A stretch of DNA of 64,000 bases from Oscheius tipulae (lineage: Eukaryota; Nematoda; Chromadorea; Rhabditida; Rhabditidae), in assembly GCA_037178975.1 (NCBI GenBank), contig JASJZH010000002.1, positions 7,987,501-8,051,500 of the forward strand, given 5' to 3'. Each line of letters starts with the position of its first letter. Within the stretch, counting starts at the first letter, position 1. Below are positions 11,044-27,143 of this stretch, piece after piece. Both the position numbers and the translations under genes were made by a program. The notes beneath the pieces are model-generated. The model was given only the letters and a program-made list of their open reading frames with translations. It had not been told where the DNA came from and searched no databases.

Positions 11044-11339
11044 ACCTGAAATCTCAACAATTTGCAAACCCTCTTATCGCATGTTTGCATGGATTTTATG
11101 ATTGACAGTTTTGACCCACGCACTTCCCGCCGAGTCAGCTGATTTTCGCCCCTCTAACCCGAATCCGGAAGACACACAGCCGGCTCCTTAGGGGTCAACA
11201 GACATGTGACATGGTCAAGACCCAAAAATAGGAGACAGACCTGGGGGCTCGTCGTCAGCTATTGCCAGTCTGTTCGGCACATCGCGTCGTGTCATTCTAG
11301 GCTATTGTTGAGGATTTGATTGGAAGGAATAGCGATAGA

Positions 11340-11386
<47 letters not shown>

Positions 11387-12263
11387 TCTCGAAGGGGCGG
11401 CACCAACAGCTGTTGTCCCTTTATGGGAAAGAGGCATGTTTGTACTGGTCAGGATGACCAGTGAAATAAGAGGGGAAAGAAAAAAACGAAGTGGGTGGTC
11501 TCGAGACCTTGACACCGAAGCTGTCTCTCCCTGTCTCTCTTTGTGGAAGGGCGTGTCCCCCGACCATCGTCTCTCAGCTGATTTCAGCACTCTCTCCTCC
11601 TTCAAATACCTGCTCTAAACTGAGGGACAGGCATTAGGCGTTGTTTTGAGGTAACCCGTGTTTGCACTTTGACTACGGCTTCTCTCTATACGAACGCGAG
11701 ACCAAACAACTGTAGATGTACTGAGAGACAGAGTTAGAGAGATGCAGAAACAGAGACGGGGAGACAGAGGGATAAAAGATAAAGATAAAGTATGACCTGT
11801 AATCAATGCCAGAGCGAGCTCAATTGCATGCGGGGATAAAGAGAGAAAGACAGAATGACAGACAGCCAGAGGGCCAGAGAAATAGGATGACATAGAGACA
11901 GGGAGACCTGGAGACAGTGAGGCAGAAATATATAGACAAGGAGAGACTGAGATACTGAGTGTTAGAGAGACACAGAGACAGGGAGACAGGTAAACAGAGC
12001 GACAGTGAGACAGAAAATTACAGAGGCAGAGAGACGAGAGAGAACAGAGGGATAGAAAAACAGAAAGACAGAGAGACAGAGAGGCAGAAGACAAGAGTAA
12101 ACCTTACCATCATAGACTCCTTGACCATTACTTTCGACCAGACACTCTCCAGACATATCCTCCCAGATGTTTCTCAAATATAGACAGAGACAGGAAAAGA
12201 AGAGTCCGTTTTTGGGTACACGACGGTTTCAAGTGGATCGCGTCCTCTCTCTCTCTCTCTCAA
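11044..12263. other. no gene supported; simple-repeat rich
   Basis: Holds a (GA)n run at 11341-11384 and a long imperfect GACAGAGA field (about 11720-12090). One minus-strand frame ending at 11618 (RIERSRSQSANTGYLKT) looks protein-like but could not be joined in phase to neighbouring exons. Confidence 0.45.
11341..11384. repeat. (GA)n microsatellite
   Basis: About 21 uninterrupted GA dinucleotides upstream of the BTBD17-like gene. Confidence 0.95.
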
Positions 12264-12830
12264 TCAGAGCAAAGATTGCCAAGAGAGACAGGGAGACTGA
12301 TGGTCGGGAATGTAAATGATTCTCGACTGGTTTTTGAAACTAGTTTTGCCCGCCAAAAAAAAAAACTTACTCCATGGCTCTTCGGACCAGCCGGGGCTTG
12401 AGGGACGACCCATTTGGGAGATTGAAGGTAATGAATTGACTTACTAGTTTCCTCAACGTACCCCCTGGACAGGGGAGATGAAGGCCATTCTTCTAGTTGA
12501 ACATCTGCCCCGGTCATTGGTGACAGCTGCAGAGGGTGGACAATGAGTCGAAATCTGCAAGGTAGACTGGTCGAAATTTTGTGAACGAGAGTGACAGAGT
12601 GACAGGGAAAAACAGAGAGGCAGATAGGGAGACAGAGAGACAGAGAAGGACAGAGACCCCTTTTTTGCGGAAGTTGGGAATTGAAGTCGACCTTTCATTT
12701 TATGGGCCTCTGGGATTTTGAGTTTGTCTATACAGAGAACATACCCAGTCAGGATTCGCTGCGAACAAGCTCGGATATTCTCAAATACTCTAAAGGACTG
12801 TCTCTTTAACTGTATCGACTATCCAAGTAA
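12264..12830 (-). CDS. unrecognised gene, 3' exons only
   Basis: Minus-strand exons that splice in phase: one ending near 12776 (RACSQRILT), one at about 12742-12660 (KLKIPEAHKMKGRLQFPTSA), one at about 12558-12373 (FRLIVHPLQLSPMTGADVQL, EEWPSSPLSRGYVEETSK, SPKWVVPQAPAGPKSHG) and a terminal one at about 12338-12264 ending SLL before a stop. Borders are consensus GT-AG. I recognise no domain. The gene would lie downstream of TMEM86 on the same strand; its 5' exons were not found between 12830 and 13740. It could also be an alternative 3' part of the TMEM86 transcript or a decayed gene. Real coding is likely for the 12.4-12.56 kb exon, less so for the rest. Confidence 0.35.
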
Positions 12831-13739
12831 GTTCGAGAGTCCAGAATCATTCCGAACATCTACCAAGGTCATATGATTAGACTCTTGACTGGTTCTTATG
12901 AACCTGTATCTTCTTATGTCATCTTGCAAAGAGCATTAAGTTCATCTCTCAGGTCTCTAAAAGATTGGGATCAGATATAAAGTACCGCCTGCTACTCTCT
13001 AAGAAACTCACAGATAGACAGAGAACAATGAACTGAACGAGGACGCCAGGTGTTCAAAAAGGTGAGAGATTAACACCGGCGTGGCCTTGGCAGTGTTCCT
13101 TTGTTGTTGTCTATCTGTCGGCAAAACTGCAGAGGTGAGGAAAAAAGTCAGAGAAGAACGTAACTGAGCCAACAGGGCGAGATGTTTGCTCAGTGCTGGA
13201 ACGGCACAAACATCATCTTGGCAGGCAGACCTGACCTTATCGAGCACATACCCATTTTTTGAATAAAAATGCAACAATCGTGTTTGATACAGTACCAGAA
13301 CGTTAAATTAGCAAAAAAAAGAAAGAGGTGCGTTCGGGAACCGAACACACCTCGTGTGACCGCAGTCCGCTCTCTTATCGGTTGCGCCAAACATGCAAAG
13401 CAAAAACCGAAAGTTTTGTTGGACTAAATGGAGGAGCCAAATAAGAGCAAAGATCTTGAGAGGGTGGTGGGTTTCAGGTAGCTATATGCGAATTCGGTGG
13501 TAGACGAGAAGAGTAGCTACGCTAATCAAAGCTCTGCCTAGAGTTTGGAAGGTATAATACAACAATATTTTGGCCAAACGTTCTTCCTTATCGTCCAGTC
13601 CTGGTTCACCTCTCCTAAACAAACAGACCATCAGCCTTGTTTTCATCTCTCCAGGCACCCACAAACAAAAAATAGGAAAACATGATCGTGCTAACGCTTT
13701 ATGTACACAAGTCACTAGTAGGAGTGAGACCGCACTTGG
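12831..13739. other. no gene supported; tRNA-like fragment
   Basis: Between the unrecognised exons and the TMEM86 stop. A degenerate tRNA-like sequence lies at about 13326-13391 on the minus strand (GGCGCAACCGATAAGAG A-box-like, GTTCGGTTCC B-box-like), but the stems do not pair well. No convincing exon was seen. Confidence 0.45.
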
Positions 13740-14018
13740 TTACTTGACCTTCTTCACGTTGTCGTGAATGGCCTGCGAGACGAACGAGTGCAAAATGAAG
13801 TACTGGCTGGAAAAGTAGGTGCCGAGGATGAGGAGCTCTTCAAGAGGGACGTAGTGATCGGTGTGGTTGAGGATGAGAGAAGAGTCGGAGACTAGGAAGA
13901 GACCAAAGCCGAGCAGACGGTAGAAGAGAGCCTTAAGGTAGACTGATATCTCTGTCTTTTTGATTCTCTGTTTCTCTGTCTCATTGTCTCTTTGTCTCTC
14001 AGTCTCTATGTCTCTATG

Positions 14019-14108
<90 letters not shown>

Positions 14109-14635
14109 CCCGAACTCACATCTTCAGAGTCCTTCTCAGTTCGGTAAATGTACTGTGAGGCGGAAAGAATGACACAGGTGGAGAGAATGAGCGAATATAT
14201 GGTCATGATTCCCACGGCGATTGGATGCTGTGTGAGCATGGGCAGCAGACAGAAATGGCCGAGCAGGGCTCCCCACGAGAGCACGGCAATGGCCAATGGA
14301 ACATACACGGCCCTAGTCTTATGAGCGAAAAGGGACAAATAGCACAGGTGCCCCAGTCCGAAAGAGATGGCACCAGCGACGATTCCGTCGTGACTGGCCC
14401 CGATCAGATAGTCTCCAATGGCTCCTAGAGCCAGTCCCATAGCAGCAATCTGACAGTCCCGGGCATTAATTCCAATCTTGTGGAGAAAGGTGAAGGCGAC
14501 CAAGAAGACGAGCGGGATCACCTTCCAGTAGGCATAGAACTCGTCGTGGAACTTGGTGAAGCCGTTTGACCGGTGATAAAAGTTGAAGATGAGCAGGGCG
14601 TAGATGACAGCCACAACGTACATCGTAGTCTTCAT
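13740..14635 (-). CDS. TMEM86/YhhN-family lysoplasmalogenase
   Basis: Multi-pass membrane enzyme of 235 aa. TMEM86 proteins hydrolyse the vinyl-ether bond of lysoplasmalogen in ER or plasma membrane. Two exons: 14635-14120 and 13931-13740, joined in phase at D|A. Visible are several hydrophobic helices (YVVAVIYALLIFNFYH at the N-terminus, VIPLVFLVAFTFL) and the family core with AMGLALGAIGDYLIG, FGLGHLCYLSLFA and, in exon 2, RLLGFGLFLVSDSSL followed by the hydrophobic tail. Conserved acidic residues of the YhhN family fall in GAIGDYL and FLVSDS. The intron carries a 76-bp (TC)n tract. The ATG lies 4 nt after an ATTTTGCAG acceptor, consistent with trans-splicing. TMEM86A versus B cannot be decided. 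Confidence 0.85.
14029..14104. repeat. (TC)n microsatellite in TMEM86 intron
   Basis: About 35 TC units, preceded by imperfect TCTCTATG and GTCTCT units. On the coding strand the intron is a purine (GA) tract. Confidence 0.95.
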
Positions 14636-14820
14636 TTTGCTGCAAAATGAGAGATTGTTGACAGCTTTCTGAGAGTGAGCTGATGCTAGGCAACGAACTT
14701 GGAAAGGAGCAAATTGGCAGAAAATGGCGTCTGAGATAAGCATGCAAGTAACTAGAGAATAGTCGTGATAAGAAGAGCACCTAGGACTGATGTTCTTTTG
14801 TGCTGAGGTCCGAAGGGCAT

Positions 14821-14939
14821 GCGGACAGAGAGACAGAGAGACAGAGAGACAGAGAAACAGAGAAACAGAGAAACAGAGAAACAGAGAAACAGAGAAACAG
14901 AGAAACAGAGAAACAGAGAAACAGAGAAACAGAGACAGA
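14821..14939. repeat. AGACAG/AGAAAC tandem repeats
   Basis: Octamer-like units GAGACAGA then at least ten copies of GAGAAACA, abutting a Helitron 5' end. Upstream of TMEM86. Confidence 0.9.
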
Positions 14940-15024
14940 CTTAATTCCTGACATGCCATGATTGCCAGCTTTTTTCTCGTGGTGACGCACGGACGCACAC
15001 CATTGCACTTTAGTAATAGAGAGA
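14940..15024 (-). mobile_element. Helitron 5' end fragment
   Basis: On the minus strand TCTCTCTATTACTAAAGTGC starts at 15024 after a host A, followed by the family block (GTGCGTCCGTGCGTCACC, GGCATGTCAGG). It then runs into AGAAAC simple repeats; no hairpin-CTRR 3' end was found, so it is truncated or interrupted. Confidence 0.6.
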
Positions 15025-15958
15025 TGATACGGAGAGATTGAGCCTGGGTAGTCTATCAGAAGAAACTTGAAAGCATTCACCAACGCCACTAAGCCAAAAA
15101 TTTAAATTTCAATGTCTTCGCCGCTCCAATAGCTTTTTTCTAACACGTGGCGGGCTGGGTGGACCCGCTCAATTTTGACTCAACAGAACAAAGAGAGGTA
15201 GCCCAGTCCAAAGGCACAACACTGTAACCTACTTACTTGAATAAGCGCTATAGAGGGGCGGACGGGGAGCAGTCAGTGTAGGCGCGAGACGAGCACTGTG
15301 GCCGAATCTGAAAATTTCTCGAGGTACTGTCGGCTAATAAAGCAAGAGTATATTGGAAGTTTCTCAATTAGGAACACAGTTACTGTTGCGAATCTTTCAA
15401 AAAACTGAGACAGGGAGATAGAGAGACAGAAAGATGGTGTACCACAGCAAGGAAAAGAAGAGCCCTGTCTCTGCTACACTCTGTAGCTAGGTAGTGATCA
15501 GGGAGAGAGAGGAACAGAGGGGACAAGGGCAAATACACGCGTGTCCGTTATCAGCTGACGGAAGTCAAAGATTGACAAACGGGTATAGGATTCTGAGGAT
15601 TTTTAAGCTCTCTGGAGCTCAAAACAGCAGCTGTCTTGGAGACAACAAGGTAGTCAATAGCTCAGTGGTCGATTGGGGGAACCCCTCTCTGTCTCTCTGC
15701 CTCTCTCAGTGCAAACAAACCCTGGTCAGTCGCCTTGTCTGAGAGATAAATGGAGGGAAGGGCACTGTTGTCCAAGATTTCTGGTAGACAGTTGGAGAGG
15801 TAAGTCTAGAAAACAATGACTTTTGACTGACAGAACACCTACAGAGTGCAGAAGAACAGCTGGTCTGCATGTAGAAGACGTTTTGGGTAGGTGGATGAGA
15901 GTATGGGGTACAGAGAGAAACATCTGTAAGAGTCTATGTCTCTGTCTTTGTCACTTAC
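15025..15958. other. possible decayed GT64 exons
   Basis: Minus-strand pieces at about 15924-15840 (TYPKRLLHADQLFFC) and 15808-15740 (TYLSNCLPEILDN) resemble the GT64 domain of exostosins where a tyrosine-rich loop precedes the C-terminal catalytic part. They could not be joined to the upstream exon or to each other without a frame conflict. They are either misread exons or a degenerate C-terminus of the exostosin gene at 15959-18193. Confidence 0.35.
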
Positions 15959-18193
15959 GTCGACAGCCTGAGCCAGGTCTGCTTTCTTGACCTCACAAGC
16001 TCCTGGTGGGACGTAGAGATAGGAAGAACAGGCAGTATTCCTCCTTGAAATTTTGCTGACAATTGAGAGTCCACCACCATAGACAACTTCGACAGGAGTC
16101 GATGGACAGTTCCATTCTAAATGACCGCTTCAGGGATGGAGAGGTCTAACGAACCGGAAGACATGGGTGGTTCTTCAGTTGAAGTCCATAGAACGGAAAC
16201 TGTCCTCAATTGGGAGGTAGAGCAGAGGTGCTTCACTGTTCTGACAATTGATGATTCTTGTCCACCTATCAAACCACAGGTTTCGGTTGAGTGGACAAGA
16301 TGTGGGAGAAGAGGAATGCACTGAAAGAATCTGCTTGTTGAAAGAGTGATAGGGACAGAAAGGTAGAGAGACTGAAGGGAGACAGATACACAGCAATAGG
16401 GGCATACCGTATCCTTTTTGTCTTGCACATGTGGTAGTATCCTTTTCCCTAACTCTTCCACAACATGTTCCACTATGGCCTCACTCGACGAGAACATTCT
16501 CTCATATAGATCATGGCCTTTCCTGACTCTCAGTTCCATGTCGTCTTGGGTTAGCCGTCCCAAAATATGCGGAATTCTCGTCAAGGATGTCGGCATGACC
16601 GCGTAGCTGAAACAGAAAGTAAAGACTTTCAAAGAGTGGTTACCTCGACCAGTCGAGATGATTCTGGAAGGGAAGAATCACTGAATCACCATAGATTATG
16701 GGAATTGATCGGGATTTCAGGGAGAGAGACAGAAGACGAGGGAAGAGCGGAGAAGAGTCGAGGAGAAGAATAAACTTATGGCTCTGGATCAACTTTTCCA
16801 GTTCTGCTTCTTGACCATTCTCGAAGCAGAACTTTGTTTTTGAGGGTTGACATTCACTGACGAATGTGGCCTGAAAAACCCTCAGAACTGGACGGCAAGA
16901 AAAAAAAATTGGCACATGATCACAAAAAAAGCTTCTATTTTACCCATACAGCAAACTATTTCGATCAAATGAAAAAAAGCTTACGACACCCGGGATTCCC
17001 AAGCCGTCTCCGATCCAAGTACTAACCGGGCCCAACGTTGCTTGACTTGCCAGATCGGACGGGATGGCGTACTTTCAACGTGGTGTGGCCGTAAGCGAGA
17101 TTGCTTGTTTCGCAGGGGAACACGTTCTCAGTGCCAGCAATCTATTTGTTTTCGAGCACAAGTTACCATTTTTTTTTGCTTTGCGATGTTCTGCAAAATT
17201 GTAGAACAGATCAAGGGCTGCAACTTTTCAGAACATCGCGAAACCCAATATCTTAATTGCAGCTCTCCACAACAGCCTAGAAAGTATTTGTACTCACCTT
17301 GGTGTCTCCGAGCTCCTTGAAAACGTCCTGCTTCTGTGATCCAGACACATGTATAAGAGGAATGAGGAGAATGTCCGTTTTCTCTGTCACTGTCATATCA
17401 GGATCAGCCACCAGAAGAGGAATTGATATGTCAAACTCCGGACGATACTGATCCCTTCCAGGAAAGGAGCAGATCAGAGCAACATCCAGAGATGGAGCCC
17501 TCCCAAGGAAGTTTATAAGCACCATGTTTTGTAGCCTAGAAGAATTTTTTGTGTATGCTCATGTCATGAACTATTGAACAATAAATCAAAGTCATGCTCA
17601 CATTGTCTTCAAAACGGTCACAATCTTTAGAATGACATCCTCGTTTTGAAACCGGTCAAAACTCAGAAAGTCGATTCCGGGGAGAGACAGACAGGCTTCA
17701 GTGGGCTCAGAGACCGAGAAACGGGAGAGATATCGCCGGATTTCCAAAAACTCCCGGCTTGGAGTTGGTGATATGACTGTTCCGTTCTGGGAAAAGTAGG
17801 TCAATGTCTGTCTTATAATTACTCTGCCTCTCTGTATCTCTTGTCTCACTGCCTCTCTGCCTCTCTATCTCTCTGTCTCTCTATCTATTTCTTTGTCCCT
17901 TTGTATCTCTGCCTCTCACCTTGTCTACAAACTCGACCAGCGGCTGAATATAAAAAGTCACGTGACTGGAATTAAGTACACATCGACTTGTATCATAGCA
18001 TGACGTCAAAGTGCAGTTTTTGCCAGACCTGTAATAAATCAAAATCAAAAACATACCTTACTCACCGTGTTAAAATAGGAGTCTCATCCGAAAGGAGCCA
18101 TTTCTTTGGGGATTGGCTCGGTAAAGGACGACTAGTTCTGTATAGAACTATTGAAATAGCAGCAAAGAGTAACAGAACTATTGAATTCTTCAT
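15959..18193 (-). CDS. exostosin-family glycosyltransferase (GT47, GT64 start)
   Basis: Golgi type II membrane protein of the EXT family, which polymerises heparan sulfate chains. It starts with a signal anchor (MKNSIVLLFAAISIVLYRTS) at 18193. Exons: 18193-18066, 18028-17920, 17786-17602, 17535-17298, 16870-16644, 16606-16408, 16320-16155, 16116-15959 (470 codons). GT47 features: CYDTSRC, PSREFLEIRRYLSR, ACLSLPGIDFLS, RPEFDISIPLL, SIPIIYGDSVILPFQNHLDW and RKGHDLYERMFSS. After a 38-nt intron the reading aligns with the opening of the GT64 domain (SVLWTSTEEPP, then EWNCPSTPVEVVYGGG). If that intron is retained, a TAG at 16117 ends the protein at 429 aa, similar in layout to the short nematode RIB-1. 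Downstream GT64 exons are unresolved. EXT1, EXT2 and EXTL3 relationships cannot be separated by eye. Intron 4 holds a 5S rRNA copy. Confidence 0.75.
16978..17096 (-). rRNA. 5S rRNA in exostosin intron 4
   Basis: A 119-nt full-length 5S sequence on the same strand as the host gene: GCTTACGGCCACACCACG at the 5' end, the internal promoter TTAGTACTTGGATCGG, and GTCGTAAGCT at the 3' end. The first and last bases (GCTTACG and CGTAAGC) can pair, and a T run follows, so this copy looks intact. Flanking sequence upstream (CGAAACAAGCA and a palindromic repeat) is shared with the copy at 10715-10833, showing that a unit larger than the rRNA was duplicated. Confidence 0.9.
17183..17239. repeat. palindromic ~55-bp repeat, best copy
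   Basis: Starts GCGATGTTCTG (17183-17193) and ends with its exact complement CAGAACATCGC (17229-17239), with a second internal near-palindrome (TTGTAG...CTGCAA). Located about 90 bp upstream of the 5S rRNA start. Related copies are at 10575, 24729, 44889, 52251, 56854, 59438 and 59697. Confidence 0.8.
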
Positions 18194-18484
18194 GGAACGG
18201 AATTTCGTGCGGTCGAAATAGAGGCGTTTTAAAAGCGGGGATAGATTATTGTCTACGGTACGTAATTGCGTACTGATCAGGAGCTACGGGGATATTCGAA
18301 CGCAATTCATTGGGAGCATAGCTGGACTATGCTTTTGTCTCTCTGTCTCTCTGTTTCGGTCACTGCCTCTCTATCAACTGATCCAAGAGATTCATTTATG
18401 AATGTTATCACAACATAAGAAAGATATGTCTGCCTGGCAGAGAGAGACTCTTCTGAGATCCTGACGAATGTACCCAAATGACCC

Positions 18485-24267
<5,783 letters not shown>

Positions 24268-25243
24268 ATACGAATTTTATCTGCAAAATGACTGGAAAAT
24301 GCAAGATTTGGTGATCTGGTCAATAGCCTGGACAGAGAACTGGATTTCGAAGCAGATAGTATCAGGTTCGAGTCCCGGTTGGTCGATACTGTTCAGTCTG
24401 TCAGAGAGCTGGTATGCCAGAAACACTGTTCATTGGCTCGGTAACGAATACTTTGTACTTGGAAGAAGCGGGCAGTTCTCGCAACAGCTGGAAGTCAAAT
24501 CGCTATACCCATTTCTGCATTTGATACTTTAGCCTTACGGATATTCTAAAGGAGAAACACATACCTATTTATTCAATTTATCTACACATTCCCTCAAGTT
24601 TGACCCTCGTGGGCTTTTGCAGGAACAGTGCGTCGCCCACCCAGAATTCTATTAGAAGCCCCAACTCCTTTCGTAAGGAAATACGTAATTGCGTATTCGC
24701 GTTTTTCGGGGGTCAAGAAGGTTTTTCTGTTTTGCAAAGTTATAGCCCGTGATCTGCTCTGCTCCAGAACATCGAAAAGCCAAAAAAGTCGTCTTGACCC
24801 TGGACAACGCGAAAAGGTAAATGCCTATTGGCGGGGGCTCTAAAAGAGGTTCTACGGTATCACGGCTTTTTTTGCATTGTAAGGCTGCTCCAAGGGATTA
24901 AAAATTCTTCTGGGTAACATCTGGGTCTCTAGGTCTACTTTTCTCAATAGTCGAATCGTAAGCTCTTCTGCTGAAAACCTCGTCTACCTTGCTTACTCGT
25001 AGATTCTTGCTGTCGAGCCTTTCGGGGCCCAGTTCAAGGAAAGGAAAACGGCAGACTATCCATGAAAACAATGGAAAAAGGACGTGGGTCATATTTTCAG
25101 TACTAGAATCGTTGTACACTGCTATTCCGTCACCGTGGATTCTGGTGGCCATACTGTCCTGGCAGAAAGTGAGATTCAAAAGGTATCTTCCCGTTGAAAC
25201 GGGTCTTCCATATCAAAATAGCATATGAATGTACAAAACTTTA
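24268..25243. other. age-1 upstream region; no gene supported
   Basis: Presumed promoter side of age-1 and 3' flank of MED8. It contains a degenerate tRNA-like sequence around 24318-24390 (CTGGATTTCGAAGCAGA reads like a Ser/Arg-type anticodon arm, then GGTTCGAGTCCCGG), a palindromic repeat copy (24729-24774) and TACGTAATTGCGTATTCGCG at 24680-24699, similar to TACGTAATTGCGTACTGATC at 18259-18278. Open frames are not protein-like. Confidence 0.45.
24729..24774. repeat. palindromic ~55-bp repeat, copy 3
   Basis: TTTTGCAAAGTTATAGCCCG through CAGAACATCG, a shortened copy of the dispersed palindrome, 460 bp upstream of age-1. Confidence 0.5.
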
Positions 25244-26967
25244 TTATCGGAATGTTTGCGGCATGGCTGATGGGGCTCTTGGCGGCTGTGAAGCTCCTCC
25301 TCCTTGGGTGCTCGTGGGCATCATTTGTGGTCCCCCTGACTGACCGGGAGCCCTCTGCTGCGGGGGCAACTGTCCGCGGAGACCGTCTCCCGTCATGATG
25401 GCTCGGACGAGGCGATTCGTCTCCTCGCGGTTGAAGGTCGGCTAAAAATTTAATTTATCGTTTCACGCCAGATTTCAAATTTTGGTTCCGAGAGGAAGAA
25501 GGATTACAGTAGTTTCTGGCGAGAAATTCGAAATTCTCATTTCCAGCCCAAACGAGCTGTCAAAATGAGGTCTCGAGGCGAAAAGACTATGGCAAGCATG
25601 TCTTTTTGGCGGGAAGTTCATAATTTTCTTACTAATTGAAAATGGAGCCAATTTTTGAGCAAAATTTGACAGAAATCCGATCAGATCTTATCGAATGAGG
25701 GTCATTATAACTGGCTGCACTATATGTGTAGTGGTGTGCAGTTGGTCCAGATCCCTTTAGAAAATTCTGCATCATTTCGGTTTCTCTGTCTCTGGATTCG
25801 AACCCTCCACCATTACCTTGTCAATCAATCGCTCTAGACACTGCGCCACGCGTCCCTATCGATCGATGGACCTCATTTGTGCATATCCTTACGTAGAAAT
25901 AAGTTACCTTATCCAGAAGCTCCGTGGTGGCCGCAGTCGGCAGCGTCTGCATCAGCGAGTCCACGTGCTTGTTGAGACTGGTGGTCTGTCGCGCGATTAG
26001 CTCCAGGCCTGAAATTTGGGACAATTAGGAGCCTGGAACGATCATAGCCTGTACAGGCAGTGCAAGAGCCTAGCTGTCAAAATTGAGTACCAATTTCGAT
26101 CCTTGCAGTATGTCAGTAGTTTGCGCGGGAAAGTATGAAGAAAACAACAAAATACACTAGTTTCGAAATCTTTACAGTACCTGTTAGCTCTTGGTAGCAG
26201 AAAATATTGACAAAGGTTCCCACCCTTGGTATTCTTCTCCATATCGATGTAGTTCTCCTCGCTCTCGAGTTCCGGATTCATTTTTGTCCTCAGGTAGTCC
26301 GGAACGACATCGTGGTTCCAGGAGACCAGACGACTGCCCGTAATGTTGCTCAGCTGTGCGTCCGGATCGAGTTGGAGTCGTTGCGGGACCAGGACGTGCG
26401 TTCGCAGCAGAGCTCCGTGGTCCTCGACACTGGCTGATTGGAGACCACTCTTCTTCAGAGCATTTTCTATGTTGGACATGACAGAAGCGAGCGAGGCGAA
26501 TCTTTCCAGCATATCGGGCCTAGAAACAAAAGATCTATTTCAAATTGTGTTTTTCTTAAGTCGTCTTCCTGTGCTATCTAACTGTGGTGGCTGTTTCAAA
26601 GTTTAAGCGAAAAAGTTGATGTTTTACGAAGCGTTGTCATCTCGGCCTACATGACCTGCGTTCGAACCCCGTCTTTGACAAACTATTTCAGCATGCTATT
26701 TTGAAAAGAAAATACATAGAAAAGGTTCCCAAAGTTGAGAAGTTGACAGGCTTACAAGATCCTTAGCTCCAACCAACTTTGTGATCCGGAAAAAAACTTC
26801 ATAAAAACCAACCAGGGAACCTTCTCCTGCAAGTCGAGCATCGCCAGCAGTTCCTCGATCGTCATCTTGGCCTCGCGGGCCTTCTGCTCCAAGAATGTCA
26901 CGGCCTGCTGTATCTTCTCGGGCTCCTGCTGGTAGAAGCTGGCCATCGGGTGCGGGAACTGACTCAT
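25244..26967 (-). CDS. mdt-8: Mediator complex subunit 8 (MED8)
   Basis: Head-module Mediator subunit, nuclear, 249 aa. Four in-phase exons: 26967-26813, 26519-26224, 26008-25908 and 25441-25244. Recognisable segments are the N-terminal helix (EKIQQAVTFLEQKAREAK), the conserved middle VSWNHDVVPDYLRTKMNPEL, which parallels FSHEVVPDHLRTKPDPEVE of human MED8, a helix ARQTTSLNKHVDSLMQTL, and TFNREETNRLVRAIMTGDGL, parallel to [20 protein letters not shown]. The tail is Gly/Pro/Gln-rich as in other MED8 proteins. The start ATG follows TTTAAAG; the upstream same-strand TMEM70 gene stops 176 nt away, so the two may be an operon. The third intron contains a tRNA-like relic (about 25780-25860, minus). 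Confidence 0.92.
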
Positions 26968-27143
26968 CTTTAAAAGAAACACTTTATGCTTAATATAAAC
27001 ACCAAAAATTGAGGTAAACAGCCCGAAAAACGGTCTATTTCCGGCGAAAAAAACAGGCAGAAAATCGATATTTCATTGCACAACAATAATAACAAAAACC
27101 TAACAACAATTTAAGATTCAAAAAAACCTAAATTTTAAATAAA

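Noticed and set aside
11615-12183. Ser/Leu-rich frames around 11.6-12.2 kb
   Set aside because: Produced by GACAGAGA repeats; periodic composition and no splice-consistent structure.
14006-14998. A 330-codon minus-strand frame covering TMEM86 exon 1
   Set aside because: Only the part from 14635 to 14120 is family-like; the rest reads through the (TC)n intron and the AGAAAC repeat upstream.
25780-25860. Intact tRNA gene in MED8 intron 3
   Set aside because: A-box and B-box words are good, but the acceptor and T stems do not pair, so it is only tRNA-like.
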